A stretch of 64,000 nucleotides of DNA from contig OX104113.1 of the NCBI GenBank assembly GCA_944474755.1, positions 62,950,074 through 63,014,073 on the forward strand. The letters run 5' to 3'. The notes below the pieces were generated by a model. The model ran no database searches and was not told where the DNA came from. It saw only the letters and a program-made list of their open reading frames with translations. This document shows positions 48,801-59,164 of the stretch, piece after piece. Position 1 is the stretch's first letter; the number at the start of each line of letters is the position of its first letter. Made by a program: the position numbers and the translations under genes. This DNA comes from Limnoperna fortunei (lineage: Eukaryota; Mollusca; Bivalvia; Mytilida; Modiolidae).

Positions 48801-51800
48801 ATTTTCATGTGTCGTACTTAATATTGTTGTTTACCAGCCTGGGGTTATTGTCATAAATTAAAAGATAATGTATGAATTGTAATAATAAAAAGAAAAAAAA
48901 CTTGAATATCCAGGGAAAACAGGGAAAACAGGGAAATTATTCGTAAATAAGGTTTGAAATTGGAAAAAAATTGGTGGATTGATTTTTATAGATCCAGATT
49001 TAGTGTACACTAGCTGTATAAAGTTTCAGTCCCCAAAATCAAATGTGTTATTTACAGGTACATTTTGACAACCATGGAACTTTATATTCACCCTTAGCCT
49101 GCTTGCGCGACTATTGTCGTTTCTCTGACCCACTTGTTTATCGTAGTTTCTAAACAACAAAGGGAATTCCCTTATCTGAAATGACGTATATTAATTCTTT
49201 TGATTGGATAAAATTTCAAGTATTTTCATGTTTCTCGGGTGTTTTTACTGTTTGTAATCAAAAATAAAACATAAATAAATTTTTATGAAAAATGTCTCAA
49301 AATGGCGGACATAAATTGGAGTGTCGATGACGAAGTAGCCAATTTTATTAACGATTATGATGACGATGAGGAATTCAGAGGATTTGAAGCTGAAGATTTG
49401 ATTTTTGACAATCGAAATATATTTGCAACTTTACCTTCAAGTGATTTTTCGCCAAATACCAATCGGGATTTTCCAGAGGATGTTCAAAATGAATGGGTCT
49501 GAGAAGACATTGATGTTGTCAATTTACTGGCGAAACAAAATTAAATAAAGATGTAGGACCACTGAACTATTTAAAACTGTTTATCAATGACGACTTCATA
49601 CAGGTTCGATGAAACAAATGCCAAACATGACGGACTAAAGGAAAATAGTTGCATAAAACGATAATGGGCCTTTTTTTTTACTTACCTGTGCCATACCTGT
49701 AAATTGACATGGGACTTGTGGACTGTTTTATGTTTACTGTAGTATTATTGTTACAAATTTTATATCTTGTTCAGTGGTCAAAAAATATTAAATTACAAAA
49801 ACTTATATATTTTCACCTTTGTTTGCACCTGCACAGGTAAAAATTCCTCGCAAACACCAACAAATAAAAAAAATGAAAACTAGAGAACCCAACAATACAC
49901 ATACATATAACTTTTATTGGTCTATGATAAAAAATGACAGAGGTATGCTCATTTGAACTTAGTATGCACATTTAGTCATTAGTGATATTTTTTATGCAGC
50001 ATTACATAATAAAACAATAGAAATTATATGTGCAGCTGAAGGGTTAAACAATTTATCAAAGTATACTTTGTGAATTCTGATTGATGATATGGAAATTGTA
50101 ACAACTTTTTTTCAACTGTATCTACATCTCGGCCAGTTTCAATGACCCTTTCATATCAATGTTTATATGCACAGAAATAGTTTACAGTGGACACCTGTCT
50201 AAGAGGATCATTATTTGTAGTGAATTTCATACTAACTGAACCTGTATTAAAAGAATACCTATTTTATCTCACCTGAAGAGTCAGGTAAGCTATTGCCATC
50301 ACTTAGTGCATATGTGTTGGACAACTCCTTATTTGAGTTGTTCCCCTTAAAACATCAAAATTAATGATTTTTGCAATCCTTATAGGTAAGAAAAGCTAGA
50401 TAAAATGGAAGTATTTGTCAGGTTTATGTGAGCGATCCACTCTCCTAGGAGCCTCTAGTTTATAAGACAACTTTTTTTTGTGTTGCCATGAGTGTTTTTT
50501 TTAAATCAAGACTGACTGTATACTGTATTGGTAGGTGACTTAACATTAGAAATGGAGTTTTAAAGGAAAGAAATGTTATGCTGCAGTTATTGTGACCCAT
50601 TACACGATTTTGACTGTATGAAGTTTAAATTATTTTTTGTCTCGTTTAGTTAAAAAACCAAAAACTTATTCAACAAGAACAAATGAAAATGGAGGATTCT
50701 GATAGAAAATTACAGGAACACTCCTTACAAAATGAGGAGAGAGTGGCAAGTCTGGAAACTAAGCTGTCTGAAATATCCAAGGTGGTGGGTGAATATGAGA
50801 GACAAAAAAGTCAGGATCAGCAGACTATACAGAAACTCAAGGAGAGAGTAACACAGCTGGACTTGGAGAACACAGCCTTAAGTCAGTCTTCCATGTCGTC
50901 TGCTACATTTCATGAATACGATGAGAACACTGAACCTCAGATAATTGCTGATAAACTGTTAAACCTAAAAGATTTGTTGAAATCTGCCAACCAAAAATCA
51001 GCAACACCTATAAAATTCAAAGGTCAGAATGTTTTTTAGTTACTGTGTAATTATTTACAGAAATACAGACAAAAATAAAAGCGTGTTTATTTGAGAGGTC
51101 AATGTATAATGTCCAGAGATCAATAATATAGCTGTATTTAGAACAAAACTAAGCTAGTTCAAGATTAAGCTATTCACAAACACTCGATTTGTTTACTACT
51201 GTACAGTCCATTCCCTTCTGCACTGGGAATGGTGGCCTCTGGTGTCTAAGGTTTTATTAGTTCAGTACATATGTTTTGTGAAATGACCTTTTGTGTGATG
51301 GGCCTTTTGATGGGAATTATTATATTCCTAAAAGAAGTAATAGAATGAACCATGATATTGAAAAGAAATTAGCATTGTCATAAAAAAATGAACAGAAATA
51401 GATCAGGTTGGAAAATGTGCACTCATAGCTGGCAGCCTATAGACCATTCTTAATTCGCTTGCTGTTGTGCACACACAAAGATCATGGCACTTGACCCAAT
51501 AGGGACCTAAGTGTAGTAGTACATGTATTCAGTCACAAGGATGTGAGTTATGTGTACATTGTGCATAACTCTAAATGCCCTGTTTAACAAGTGTTTGTGT
51601 GTATTTAAAAATCGACATTTTTAGTACTTCAACAATTTACACGAATGTCATCTTTAGCTTCATGTAGAGTTTCACTACAGTATTGTTATCTTATTATTGT
51701 AGAAAAATGTGACCAGATATGGTTGGTTTTCTGAACAGAATATTGTAAATTTTGAAATGTATGTCCTATTATTTGGGAAAAATGGGCCACAATTTTGTTT

Positions 51801-54800
51801 TTTTTTTCAAAATTGTATAAATTGTGTCTTATGACATTTAATTATTTTTTTGGGGAATAATGTGAAAGAATATAGTTAGTTTCATAGCAGTATAATTAAA
51901 TTTTTGTCATATTTTTGGGGAAAAATGCAACAGGATATGGTTACCTTGGTTTTCACAATAGTACATTGTTAATTTATAAATTTTTGTTTATTATTTGGGT
52001 TTTTATATGATTTTCAGAATGGTATTTTATAAATTCAGAAATTTGTGTCTTTTATTTATTCATAAATGTATGTTTTATATTGACTTATTATTGTCTTATT
52101 ATTATTGGGGTAAAAAAGTGACAGAATATAATTGGTAATAATAAAAACATTTCAAACCTTCTTTATTGTGCATTAATTTAACTAAAATTTCAGTCGCTCA
52201 ACCTTAGCTATTATAAATGCATGTAATAATTTCTGAATTAACAACTAATTGTACATTGTTCTTGAGCTCTGATCTGTAACATAGAATGATTTTATGTGCA
52301 GGATCTCAATTTACATTTACTGCATTTTTTAATCTTTCAGATTTATTCACTAATGAAGATGATGCAAGTTTGAATGACTGTCCATTTTGTGAGAAAACAA
52401 AGGAAGACTGTGAAAATGTAAAAGAGGAATTTGAGAGATATAAACTACGAGCTCAGTCAGTGCTGAAAAGTAAACATACCAAGGTCTGTTTTTATGAGAA
52501 GTCAAATCTTATCTTAATTTAAACAATTAATTATTAAAATCGTTTGTTTTAATGAGGTTGCATCCATAGCTGTCATCCAGTTTTAAATTGGAGATGAAGG
52601 TGTAATACAACGTTTGGCATCAGAACCTCCAATCTCTGCAAGAAAACTAATATTCTTTTGCGGAATATCACAGTTGATAGATCAATGGTCTATCATTTTT
52701 GTATGGTCAGAAGTATTTTTTTATCCCCCGCGACGACATGTCGGGGGGCATTAAGTTTTACTCATGTCGTCCGTCTGTCCGTCCATCCGTCTGTACGTCC
52801 GTACCAATTTCCGTCAAGCTTTTCTCAGAAACCGTACATCAGAACAATTTGAAATTTGGCAGGGTGGTTCAGTATCACAAGTTGTACGTCCTAAGCGACT
52901 TTCAGACCTGTCAGACAACTACTTCCTGTTTGGGACTGGGCCGATATGAAAATGTGTTAACATGAGTATGAAAATTTCTGTCAAGCTTTTCTCAGAAACC
53001 GTACATCAGAACAATTTGAAATTTGGCAGGGTGGTTCAGTATCACAAGTTGTACGTCCTAAGCGACTTTCAGACCTGTCGGACAACTACTTCCTGTTTGT
53101 GACTGGGCCGATATGAAAATGTGTTAACATGAGTATGAAAATTTCCGTCAAGCTTTTCTCAGAAACTGTACATGAGAACAATTTGAAATTTGGCAGGGTG
53201 GTTCAGTATCACAAGTTGTACGTCCTAAGCGACTTTCAGACCTATCGGACAACTACTTCCTGTTTGCGACTGGGCCGATATGAAAATGTGTTAACATGAG
53301 TATGAAAATTTCCGTCAAGCTTTTCTCAGAAACCGTACATGAGAACAATTTGAAATTTGGCATTGTGGTTCAGTATCACAAGTTGTACGTCCTAAGCGAC
53401 TTTCAGACCTATCGGACAACTACTTCCTGTTTGCGACTGGGCCGATATGAAAATGTGTTAACATAAGTATGAAAATTTCCGTCAAGCTTTTCTCAGAAAC
53501 CATACACAAGAACAATTTGAAATTTGGCAGGGTAGTTCAGTATCACAAGTTGTACATCCTAGGCGACTTTCAGACCTGTCGGACAACTACTTCCTGTTTT
53601 CGACTGGGCCGATTGAAAATGTGTTAACACGAGTATGAATATTTCCGTCAAGCTTTACTCAGAAACCGTACATTAGAACAATTTGAAATTTGGCAGGGTG
53701 GTTCAGTATCACAAGTTGTACATCCTAAGCGACTTTCAGACCTGTTGGACAACTACTTTCTGTTTGGGACTTCCTTTAGCGGGGGCATCCGTGTCCCATG
53801 GACACATTCTTCAATTTTTTAATTTAAATACCACAAGACTTAATGATATGACATTTCTTGAGTTTTAACATGAGAAGGTTCTATTAAGAATTTTCTTGTT
53901 TCATGACAATTGGCAATAGAAAGATGGCATCGTGGACATCATTTTTATACAGGCTTAATAGATCCTCTTGATGGTAGTATTGTCCCATATTTACATATGT
54001 CTGACATTATGGGAAACAATTTGAACTCCTGACACTAACTCCGTTGGTAATCTCTACTTGTGTTTTTCAGGATAATGAACCATCAAAGGAGGTGGAAGCA
54101 CTCAGGACTCAGGTCACAGATCTCAGAGATAAAATCAAAACATTACATCTCCAACAGGAAGAAAAATGTGAAAAATTAACTCTAAAAGCTGAAAATTCTC
54201 ATAAGGCTTTAATCAGCCAGGCTGAAAAACATAAACATGATATAGTTTCAATGGAGGCAGAACATCGTCATAAAATGACAGAACTTGAAATGGAAATTAA
54301 GAAACAGCGAGATAGGACTGTATCCCTGTTAGCAGAGAAGGATAGAGAATTAGAATTTTACAAGCATCACAACTTTGAATCAAATCCATACTATCCACAT
54401 TTAAGAAATCCACCAGATGCTGGTGCATCTGCTGAACTTCCACAGGATTTAAACAAACAAAAGACAGAGGAGGAGGAAGCAGTCTCGCGTCTTTTAAATC
54501 TTCGTAGTTTAGGACAAAATGATTCAAATATGTTGTTCTTTACACAAGAACTTTCAAGAAAAGAAGTAGAGATCAACACACTTAGGAAACAAAAACATCA
54601 GTTAGAGACAACTCTAAGAGAATTACAAGTTACAGCAAGTACCAAGGAAGAAGATCTGTACGACAAAATAGAGGGCATGAGAGAAGAAATAAGAAAATGT
54701 GAAAGGGACAAATCTAGAGAAGGTGCAAATTTGGAATACTTGAAAAATGTGGCATACAAGTTTTTGATAACCACAGATCCACATTCCAAGCAACAGATGC

Positions 54801-54883
54801 TGAATGCTATAACTACTATTCTTCAGTTTAGTCCGCAGGAAAAAGCAGTAGTACATACTCAATTTAAAGGCTGGTGGAAGTGA
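39758..54883 (+). CDS. GCC1: GCC1 / GCC88 homologue, GRIP-domain golgin
   Basis: GCC1 is a peripheral trans-Golgi coiled-coil protein. Its C-terminal GRIP domain binds the small GTPase ARL1, and it tethers endosome-derived carriers. Nine exons join in phase: 39758-39851, 41919-42067, 43544-43684, 44547-44636, 47268-47396, 48602-48796, 50650-51022, 52341-52483, 54071-54883 (2127 nt, 708 aa; vertebrate GCC1 is about 775). Shared blocks include EKEALEASIK (~43), TLTSSLFTLTQEKSKVEASY (~105), DHAVMIRELQKLL (~175), QKLKERVTQLDLEN (~330), EEFERYKLRAQSVLKSK (~420), KQRDRTVSLLAEKD (~515), FFTQELSRKEVEINTLRKQK (~595) and the GRIP domain (~656-699, SREGANLEYLKNVAYKFL). Nearly all of it predicts coiled coil. 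The first ATG is 39758, with a second in frame at 39767. The exon begins at a 3' splice site, so a 5' UTR exon lies upstream. Confidence 0.96.
39909..40730 (-). mobile_element. Hairpin-ended ~147-bp-repeat element, copy 2
   Basis: This is the reverse-oriented relative of 3655-5058: the hairpin TGTCTCGCC...GGCGAGACA at 39909-39945, four to five ~147-bp units, and the distal half-hairpin with GTGTCCACAC at 40730. It lies 58 bp inside GCC1 intron 1. Confidence 0.82.
41641..41843 (+). mobile_element. tRNA-derived SINE with target-site duplication
   Basis: The head GGGGCCTCGGTGGACTAGTA is A-box-like, and GCAGGTTCATTCTC is a degraded B box. The 3' part ATATAGCTGAAAAATTG...TGGCATTAAACAA and the (CAAA)n tail are typical of mollusc SINEs. 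Flanks atgacatgcaaaa (41628-41640) and atgacatgctaaaa (41842-41855) form a target-site duplication of about 13 bp with one indel. It sits 75 bp before GCC1 exon 2. Confidence 0.85.
41919..42067 (+). CDS. GCC1: GCC1 coding exon 2
   Basis: It encodes DVVQAYKGVIKEKEALEASI and KALTTTKHRDGSKTEDNK. Acceptor atttgtag, donor gtacgt, ends in phase 0. Confidence 0.95.
42214..42387. mobile_element. Small MITE in GCC1 intron 2, ~175 bp
   Basis: CACTCGAATTTCG at 42215 and CGAAATTCGAGTG at 42375 are a perfect 13-bp inverted pair. No coding capacity. Confidence 0.6.
43544..43684 (+). CDS. GCC1: GCC1 coding exon 3
   Basis: It encodes a polar linker and LTSSLFTLTQEKSKVEASYV. Acceptor cttttaaaag is weak; donor gtagga; phase 0 at both ends. 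Confidence 0.94.
43765..44114. repeat. Tandem duplication of a ~175-bp intron segment
   Basis: Bases 43765-43940 and 43941-44114 are nearly identical (GAATACACACACCATATGTA ... TATAGTACACTTGTT), differing by about two small indels. The direct junction and high identity indicate a recent tandem duplication in GCC1 intron 3. Confidence 0.92.
44547..44636 (+). CDS. GCC1: GCC1 coding exon 4
   Basis: It encodes 30 residues of charged coiled coil, starting AENEELLEKLKEEQKK. Acceptor ttattttag, donor gtatta, phase 0 at both ends, so skipping would stay in frame. Confidence 0.9.
45674..46812. mobile_element. CAGGGCTC-family element in GCC1 intron 4
   Basis: The left end CAAGGCTCACCACACTGGGC and the motifs GTCGCC and GAAGTCG match the right arm of the 15144-24574 element. 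The right end (GGGAGAAATCACTTCTCCC ... GATCCCTG) matches its left arm. It is a ~1.1-kb copy in opposite orientation, with no transposase frame. Confidence 0.65.
47268..47396 (+). CDS. GCC1: GCC1 coding exon 5
   Basis: It encodes LKAKVIIQQKDREKEQTDHA and VMIRELQKLLAAERIIKEQF, the best match in the N-terminal half. Acceptor atttcag, donor gtacac, phase 0 at both ends. A MITE begins 24 bp after the exon. Confidence 0.95.
47420..48079. mobile_element. MITE with ~33-bp inverted ends in GCC1 intron 5
   Basis: CAGTCACACTACACAGCATA at 47420 pairs with its complement ending at 48079. The arms run through GCGTTAACGGACG. The interior is unusually rich in CG-containing words (ACGGAC, GTACG) and shows overlapping frames on the minus strand that are not protein-like. 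It starts 24 bp after exon 5. Confidence 0.8.
48602..48796 (+). CDS. GCC1: GCC1 coding exon 6
   Basis: It encodes a 65-residue coiled-coil segment, LEDATSVLKEKEKLVPNISE onward, ending QKQMEDLK. Acceptor tgttttag, donor gtacat, phase 0 at both ends. The ATG-like start in the raw frame is a TTG inside the exon. Confidence 0.93.
49091..50043 (+). mobile_element. piggyBac-type element, internally deleted
   Basis: The ends are CCCTTAGCCTGC (49091) and, in inverse, CCCTTCAGCTGC (50043). The right end is followed by TTAA, the piggyBac target; the left flank reads ttca, one change from TTAA. It carries the transposase N-terminus (49302) and a further fragment (PLNYLKLFINDDF at ~49562-49598). About 950 bp remain, so it cannot move by itself. 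It lies in GCC1 intron 6. Confidence 0.75.
49302..49502 (+). pseudogene. piggyBac transposase N-terminal fragment, 66 codons
   Basis: The frame MADINWSVDDEVANFINDYD continues through an acidic segment and NTNRDFPEDVQNEWV to TGA at 49500. It resembles the acidic N-terminus of piggyBac transposases. The catalytic DDD core is deleted. The frame has stayed open while downstream parts have decayed. Confidence 0.6.
50266..50459 (-). mobile_element. Short copy of the CTAGAGGCTCC / AGCTCACCTGACCC family
   Basis: It reads TCTCACCTGAAGAGTCAGGT (worn hairpin), then GCTATTGCCATCACTTAG, one partial repeat unit, and GAGCGATCC...CTAGGAGCCTCTAG. Both termini of the 24735 element are present in the opposite orientation, with a single internal unit. 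Confidence 0.72.
50650..51022 (+). CDS. GCC1: GCC1 coding exon 7
   Basis: It encodes NEERVASLETKLSEISKVVG, YERQKSQDQQTIQKLKER and LLNLKDLLKSANQKS, all with clear vertebrate counterparts. Acceptor ctcgtttag, donor gtcaga after TTC AAA G, ends in phase 1. Confidence 0.95.
52341..52483 (+). CDS. GCC1: GCC1 coding exon 8
   Basis: It encodes DLFTNEDDASLNDCPFCEKT, KEDCENVKEEFERYKLRAQS and VLKSKHTK. CPFC followed by a third Cys eight residues later is not present in the vertebrate sequence as I recall it. Acceptor atctttcag, donor gtctgt, ends in phase 0. Confidence 0.94.
52723..53810. mobile_element. Element with six ~168-bp tandem repeats in GCC1 intron 8
   Basis: The left part has CCCCCGCGACGACATGTCGGGGGG, a small foldback, and a run of GTCCGTC. 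Six units then share AATTTCCGTCAAGCTTTTCT (52806, ~52974, ~53142, ~53310, ~53477, ~53640) and TTTGGCAGGGTGGTTCAGTA. The right end is AGCGGGGGCATCCGTGTCCC. The units are 93-98 percent alike by eye. Frames through it are chance. Confidence 0.8.
54071..54883 (+). CDS. GCC1: GCC1 coding exon 9 with GRIP domain and stop
   Basis: This 270-residue terminal exon carries coiled coil, a short Pro/Tyr-containing break (NPYYPHLRNPPDAG, ~546-556), more coiled coil, and the GRIP domain. The GRIP tyrosine (EYLKN, ~661) that contacts ARL1 in other golgins is present. The protein ends FKGWWK before TGA. Acceptor tttttcag. Confidence 0.97.
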   Translation, partial: DNEPSKEVEALRTQVTDLRDKIKTLHLQQEEKCEKLTLKAENSHKALISQAEKHKHDIVSMEAEHRHKMTELEMEIKKQRDRTVSLLAEKDRELEFYKHHNFESNPYYPHLRNPPDAGASAELPQDLNKQKTEEEEAVSRLLNLRSLGQNDSNMLFFTQELSRKEVEINTLRKQKHQLETTLRELQVTASTKEEDLYDKIEGMREEIRKCERDKSREGANLEYLKNVAYKFLITTDPHSKQQMLNAITTILQFSPQEKAVVHTQFKGWWK

Positions 54884-55860
54884 TAATCTGACAAAAATTG
54901 GTGTTGTAATTCCGACCAATTTCAGCCAAAATTATTTTATTTTTTATATGGGAAAGGAAACTTTTTTGGGGGGGAATTTGTATGTTTTATTTCAGTTGAA
55001 ATGAAAAAGGGTACATTTTTTCGTAGGATCATAAAATCTACTTCAACTTATTTCTGGAGTCTTTTTTTTTGTAAAAAATTTAAAGAATGGTTTTACTGTT
55101 AATTTTAAGTAATTTAAATTGTATAAATTCATAATTTGATGACAAATGTTTATTGGGAAAAAAAAAACGAGTAGATTGTTTTTATTTATCTTTAATCAGG
55201 GAACTGAGAGATTTTTGGATAATAGATGTCATATTTATTTATCGATTCATTATTACATTTATTTATTTTTTGACAGATGACATATTTGTATTTATAGGTG
55301 TTTTATTTGGGGAGAATTGAACAAGGGATGATATTTATCTCATTAGTAGTGCAATTAATTATACAAAAAGTCTTTATTGTTCCATATACAATTTGAAAGT
55401 TTTGAGTTATGGAATACCAACGAACAATTTTGGGCTAAATCATTCATGTTTTCACTTAATGCAAGTAAAAACATTTGAAAGAGAACTTTATTATTTTTAT
55501 ACTTATAATAGATATTTAACTATTTTTTTAAAGTCATTGGTGATTTGTATCTTACATTTGCCATTAATTGATATATACATGTAATAGACAAAAATTCGAA
55601 TGAAATTAAGCAGTTGTGCAAAACTTAAAACACACGATATAAAACTTTAAACAAATCGTTTAATCTGTTGAAAGAATGTGTTGTTTATGTTTTACATTAC
55701 AAGGTATTAATAGTTCAGTAATATTGCATTTTAGGAAGGTTTTAAAAGTGTTGACACAATGGTTTTCATTGGGTATGATTTTCAGGTTATATACATATAC
55801 ATATTACCTACTGCCATGATAATTGCAATAAAGTTGAGCAAATGTCATTCTTTGATATAA
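54884..55860 (+). other. GCC1: GCC1 3' UTR
   Basis: AT-rich non-coding DNA after the stop. The AATAAA at 55827-55832, followed by GT/T-rich sequence, is the best visible polyadenylation signal, giving a 3' UTR of about 960 nt. Earlier cleavage cannot be excluded. Confidence 0.55.
55827..55832 (+). terminator. Candidate GCC1 polyadenylation signal AATAAA
   Basis: The canonical hexamer in the context GCAATAAAGTTGAG, with T-rich DNA 15-40 bases on. It is the clearest such site within 1 kb of the GCC1 stop. Confidence 0.5.
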
Positions 55861-55984
55861 ATCCTAGTTCAGAAATTTTTGAAAAGATTTTTCTATGTTA
55901 ATGTATTGATCTATTTCACTATGCCAGCACTATGGAAATTCAATTCAGCATTTTGGCTGGTATGAAAAAAATTCTTTTTATGAT

Positions 55985-56060
55985 TTGATTGATTGATTGT
56001 TTGTTGTTTAATGTCCAGCAAGTAATTTTTCAGCTATATTCAGGACGTTTTTATGATTTG
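55985..56060 (-). mobile_element. SINE 3' tail fragment
   Basis: The plus strand reads TTGATTGATTGATTG, then TTTAATGTCC and TTTTTCAGCTATATTCAGGA, the complement of the AATATAGCTGAAAAATT...ATTAAACAA...CAATCAAT tail seen at 41780-41843. The tRNA-like head is missing. Confidence 0.65.
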
Positions 56061-56669
56061 TACATGTACATGTAAATGTTTGCACTGGAACCAAATTTAT
56101 CTTAGTGAAAAACAGATATTCTTTATTTCCTTAAGTGGAAACTTTACTAAAAAATGAAAATTAAGTATGTTGTTTATTAAATAAGAAGAAGAATATTTTT
56201 CTTTTGATGTTTTATTTAATTATCAACTGTTACTCTTCTAATCAAGATTTAAGGTGATAAAATTTCAAATTTGGCACCACCAATGGCAATATTTACCACG
56301 AGATGTGCACATTGTAACATAGGACGATACAGTAAGGGTAGTCTTTCCAGTTCAAATTGATAGAAGAGTATAGAAACTGTGGAAATGTCTTAACACTAGC
56401 TAACAACATAAAAATAACCAAATACCTCTTTTTGTTTCTGATAGTCTTTGTATTAATGCCTCTCTTTATTTGTATAAACATACATCAAGTAGATTGTTTT
56501 GGAAAACAACAATTTTAATAATGAGATATATTTTAATAAAATATAGTATTGTAGGAACTTTTGCAGATAACAAAATTCACTTCATTTTTTTAAGTTTTCT
56601 TTCAAGAAGTATGTTATTGGTACATTAAAAGAACTATAAGAATCATAACTAGTTATTGACTTCATAAGT

Positions 56670-57127
56670 AGCTGCAGCCATATTCTCAAAAAATCGTAGA
56701 CCTAATTTTAAATGTAGCGTAAGTTTACGACTGTTTTAATATTCTCAAAGATTCGTAGTTATAAGTTACGTGTAAAATTGATCGTAAACTTACGTCTGCT
56801 CTTGAGAGCTCGTAAGTGCTAGCGTCCCTCATAATTTTGCACAGAGAAATTGTTTTTCAAGCCATTGACTACTTAGCATCATTGATTGTGTTGCATGTGA
56901 CATAGAACGACAAAAAAAACATTCAAAATTTGCAAATATTTCCGGAAATTAAACGTTTCCTATATGATTTGCGATTTTACATCATGCTGTTTTATTTATG
57001 TCAAAATGGGATTAGGTTATTTATTGCCTTATTATAACACGAAACTACTCGTTAATTTCTACACTGAAGAAACGTAACCTTAAAAAACAAAATTATGCAA
57101 CACACCAATTAATATCATGACTTTATT

Positions 57128-57162
<35 letters not shown>

Positions 57163-57479
57163 TTTCACTAATAGCCAAATATAAATCCGCATTTCCTTAC
57201 ACCAGTCAACTGTTTGTGAGGTTTTGCAATTAAAAAACTGTAATAATTTAAGTACTTTGAGGTAATTATTTCTCTTTCAATACGTTTATTTCCAAAGTGA
57301 AAGAAGTAACTGAGCATGCATGATAACGCTATGTGCAAAACATAAGATTTATGATTGCTATTTTACGTGCAAAACTGCGATTACTTTCAAGAATACGAAC
57401 AATCATAGACGTAAACGTAAAAATACGACTATCTTATCTTTACACGTAAATTTACGATTTTTTGACAGTATGGCTGCTT
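56670..57479. mobile_element. MITE-like element with TCGTA-rich arms, ~810 bp
   Basis: The left end GCTGCAGCCATATTCTCAAAA and right end complement (TTTTTTGACAGTATGGCTGCTT) are inverted. CGTAA/TTACG words recur in both arms. The interior includes a (TTTA)n microsatellite at ~57126-57167. No coding frame. Confidence 0.65.
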
Positions 57480-59164
57480 GTTCCTCTACATTATTCTGCC
57501 CCAAAATTTCACCTTCATTTCCCCACATCTGACTCTGGAAATAGCAGTAACCTCCAACTACATCCTTTGCCTAATATTCAAAAGTACTGTAAATAGTAAC
57601 AAAGTACTGAAAAAGTACCACCACTGTGAACTAACATCTTTAATAACAAGTCAAGCATACTGTTTAGACTCCAAGAGATGTTTCTGTTTGGAGTTATCTT
57701 TTACCTTTGTTTGCACCAAATACAGAAAAGAACTCTGAATGTTGTATCATATAATAGCTGTCCTTTCTTTTAAAGAACAACTATGGTGAGCTCGTATTAC
57801 AATAATGATTTGACATGCTAGTTGGTACTAGTTTGCATAGTGTTTTTAGCAAAGGACCATGTGAGGTTTTACCATCACTTGGCGTCCGTTGTCCATCTTT
57901 CGTGGTAAACTTTTTCAAAAATTTTCTCTGAAATTAGTGGGCCAATTTCTTTTAAACTGGGCCACAATCATCCCTAGGGTTCCTAGTTTCAAATGTGTAC
58001 CTAGGGTGTCAATATCTCAAAAATTGCAATAGCTATAGAGAAAACCATTACCTCAAATTGATCAGCATATAAGTTGCTATTAGTCTGAAGTTTGGTCTAT
58101 AATAGTGTCTATTAGTTTGAAGTTGTGTAATGGCTTCTTGTTCGAGTTATTGCTCTTTTATAATAATTTTTATCAAAATTATCAGTTTTTATAATATAAC
58201 TTGAAAACTATCAGAGAAAGATTGAAATTACTTAAGTGCTCAGCATGACAATGGCTACAAAAAACTTTGTTGGTCCAAAATTGTCAGACCACTACTTATA
58301 GGAGTTATTCTCCTTAAATGACAATTTTTTATGAAATTTTCTTTTTGTTCTGCAATATAGAAACTATCACGTCTACTTTGAAATTGTAAAATGCATAAAT
58401 GATCAGCAAGACAATTGCTACAAAACACTTTGTAGGTCCAAAATATTAAGAAGACTCCTTATAGGAGTTATTCCCCTTAAATGAAAATGTTTAAAGAATT
58501 TTCATTTTTGTCCTGCAACTTACAAACTATAACAGCTAGAGTAAAACTGTAACATGCAAAAATGATCTGCATTACAAGTCCTTTAATTCACTTAATTGGT
58601 CTGAAATTGTAAGAACCCTCTTTATAGGAGTTACCTTCCTTTAACGATGATTTTTTTTCCATTTTTGCCTTGTAACCTTAAAAATTATAACAGCTAGAGT
58701 GAAACTGTAAATTGCAAAAATGATTAGCAAAACAAGTTCTACAATTCACTGTATTGGTCTGAAATTGTTAGATGATTCCTTATGTTATTGCTATTTAATA
58801 AATTTTGTTGGGTGTAATTTGTAGTATTTGCTGTGTAGCTTGAATGCCTTAACAGCTAGAATAAAGATGTAAATTGCAAATGATCAGCAAAGCAAGGCCT
58901 ACAAATCATTGCTGTCCAAAATTTATAGAACACTTTTTATAGGAGTTATTACCCCTTAATGAGAAAATTTGGACAAAATAATCAGTTGTGTTATAAATTA
59001 AAGTCTGTAACACTTTGAGTAAAACTTAAATTACTAAATTAACCTTATGGACAAGGCCTACAAATCATTTAACTTTCAGAAATTGTCAAATGGTGCCTTA
59101 TAGTAGTTATTGTGCTTAATCCACATTTTAAGAATTTTTTTAATCAGTAACTTTTTTTATATCA

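Noticed and set aside
52658..52965. Three overlapping plus-strand frames of 61-88 codons
   Set aside because: They run through GTCCGTC-rich and 168-bp tandem repeat DNA in a GCC1 intron; equivalent units have stops.
54297..54919. Three minus-strand frames (60-98 codons) opposite the GCC1 last exon
   Set aside because: They are shadows of the plus-strand coding sequence. The plus frame has clear GRIP golgin homology.
57126..57167. (TTTA)n tract considered as a LINE or SINE tail
   Set aside because: It lies inside a MITE-like element with no retroelement sequence beside it; a simple microsatellite explains it.
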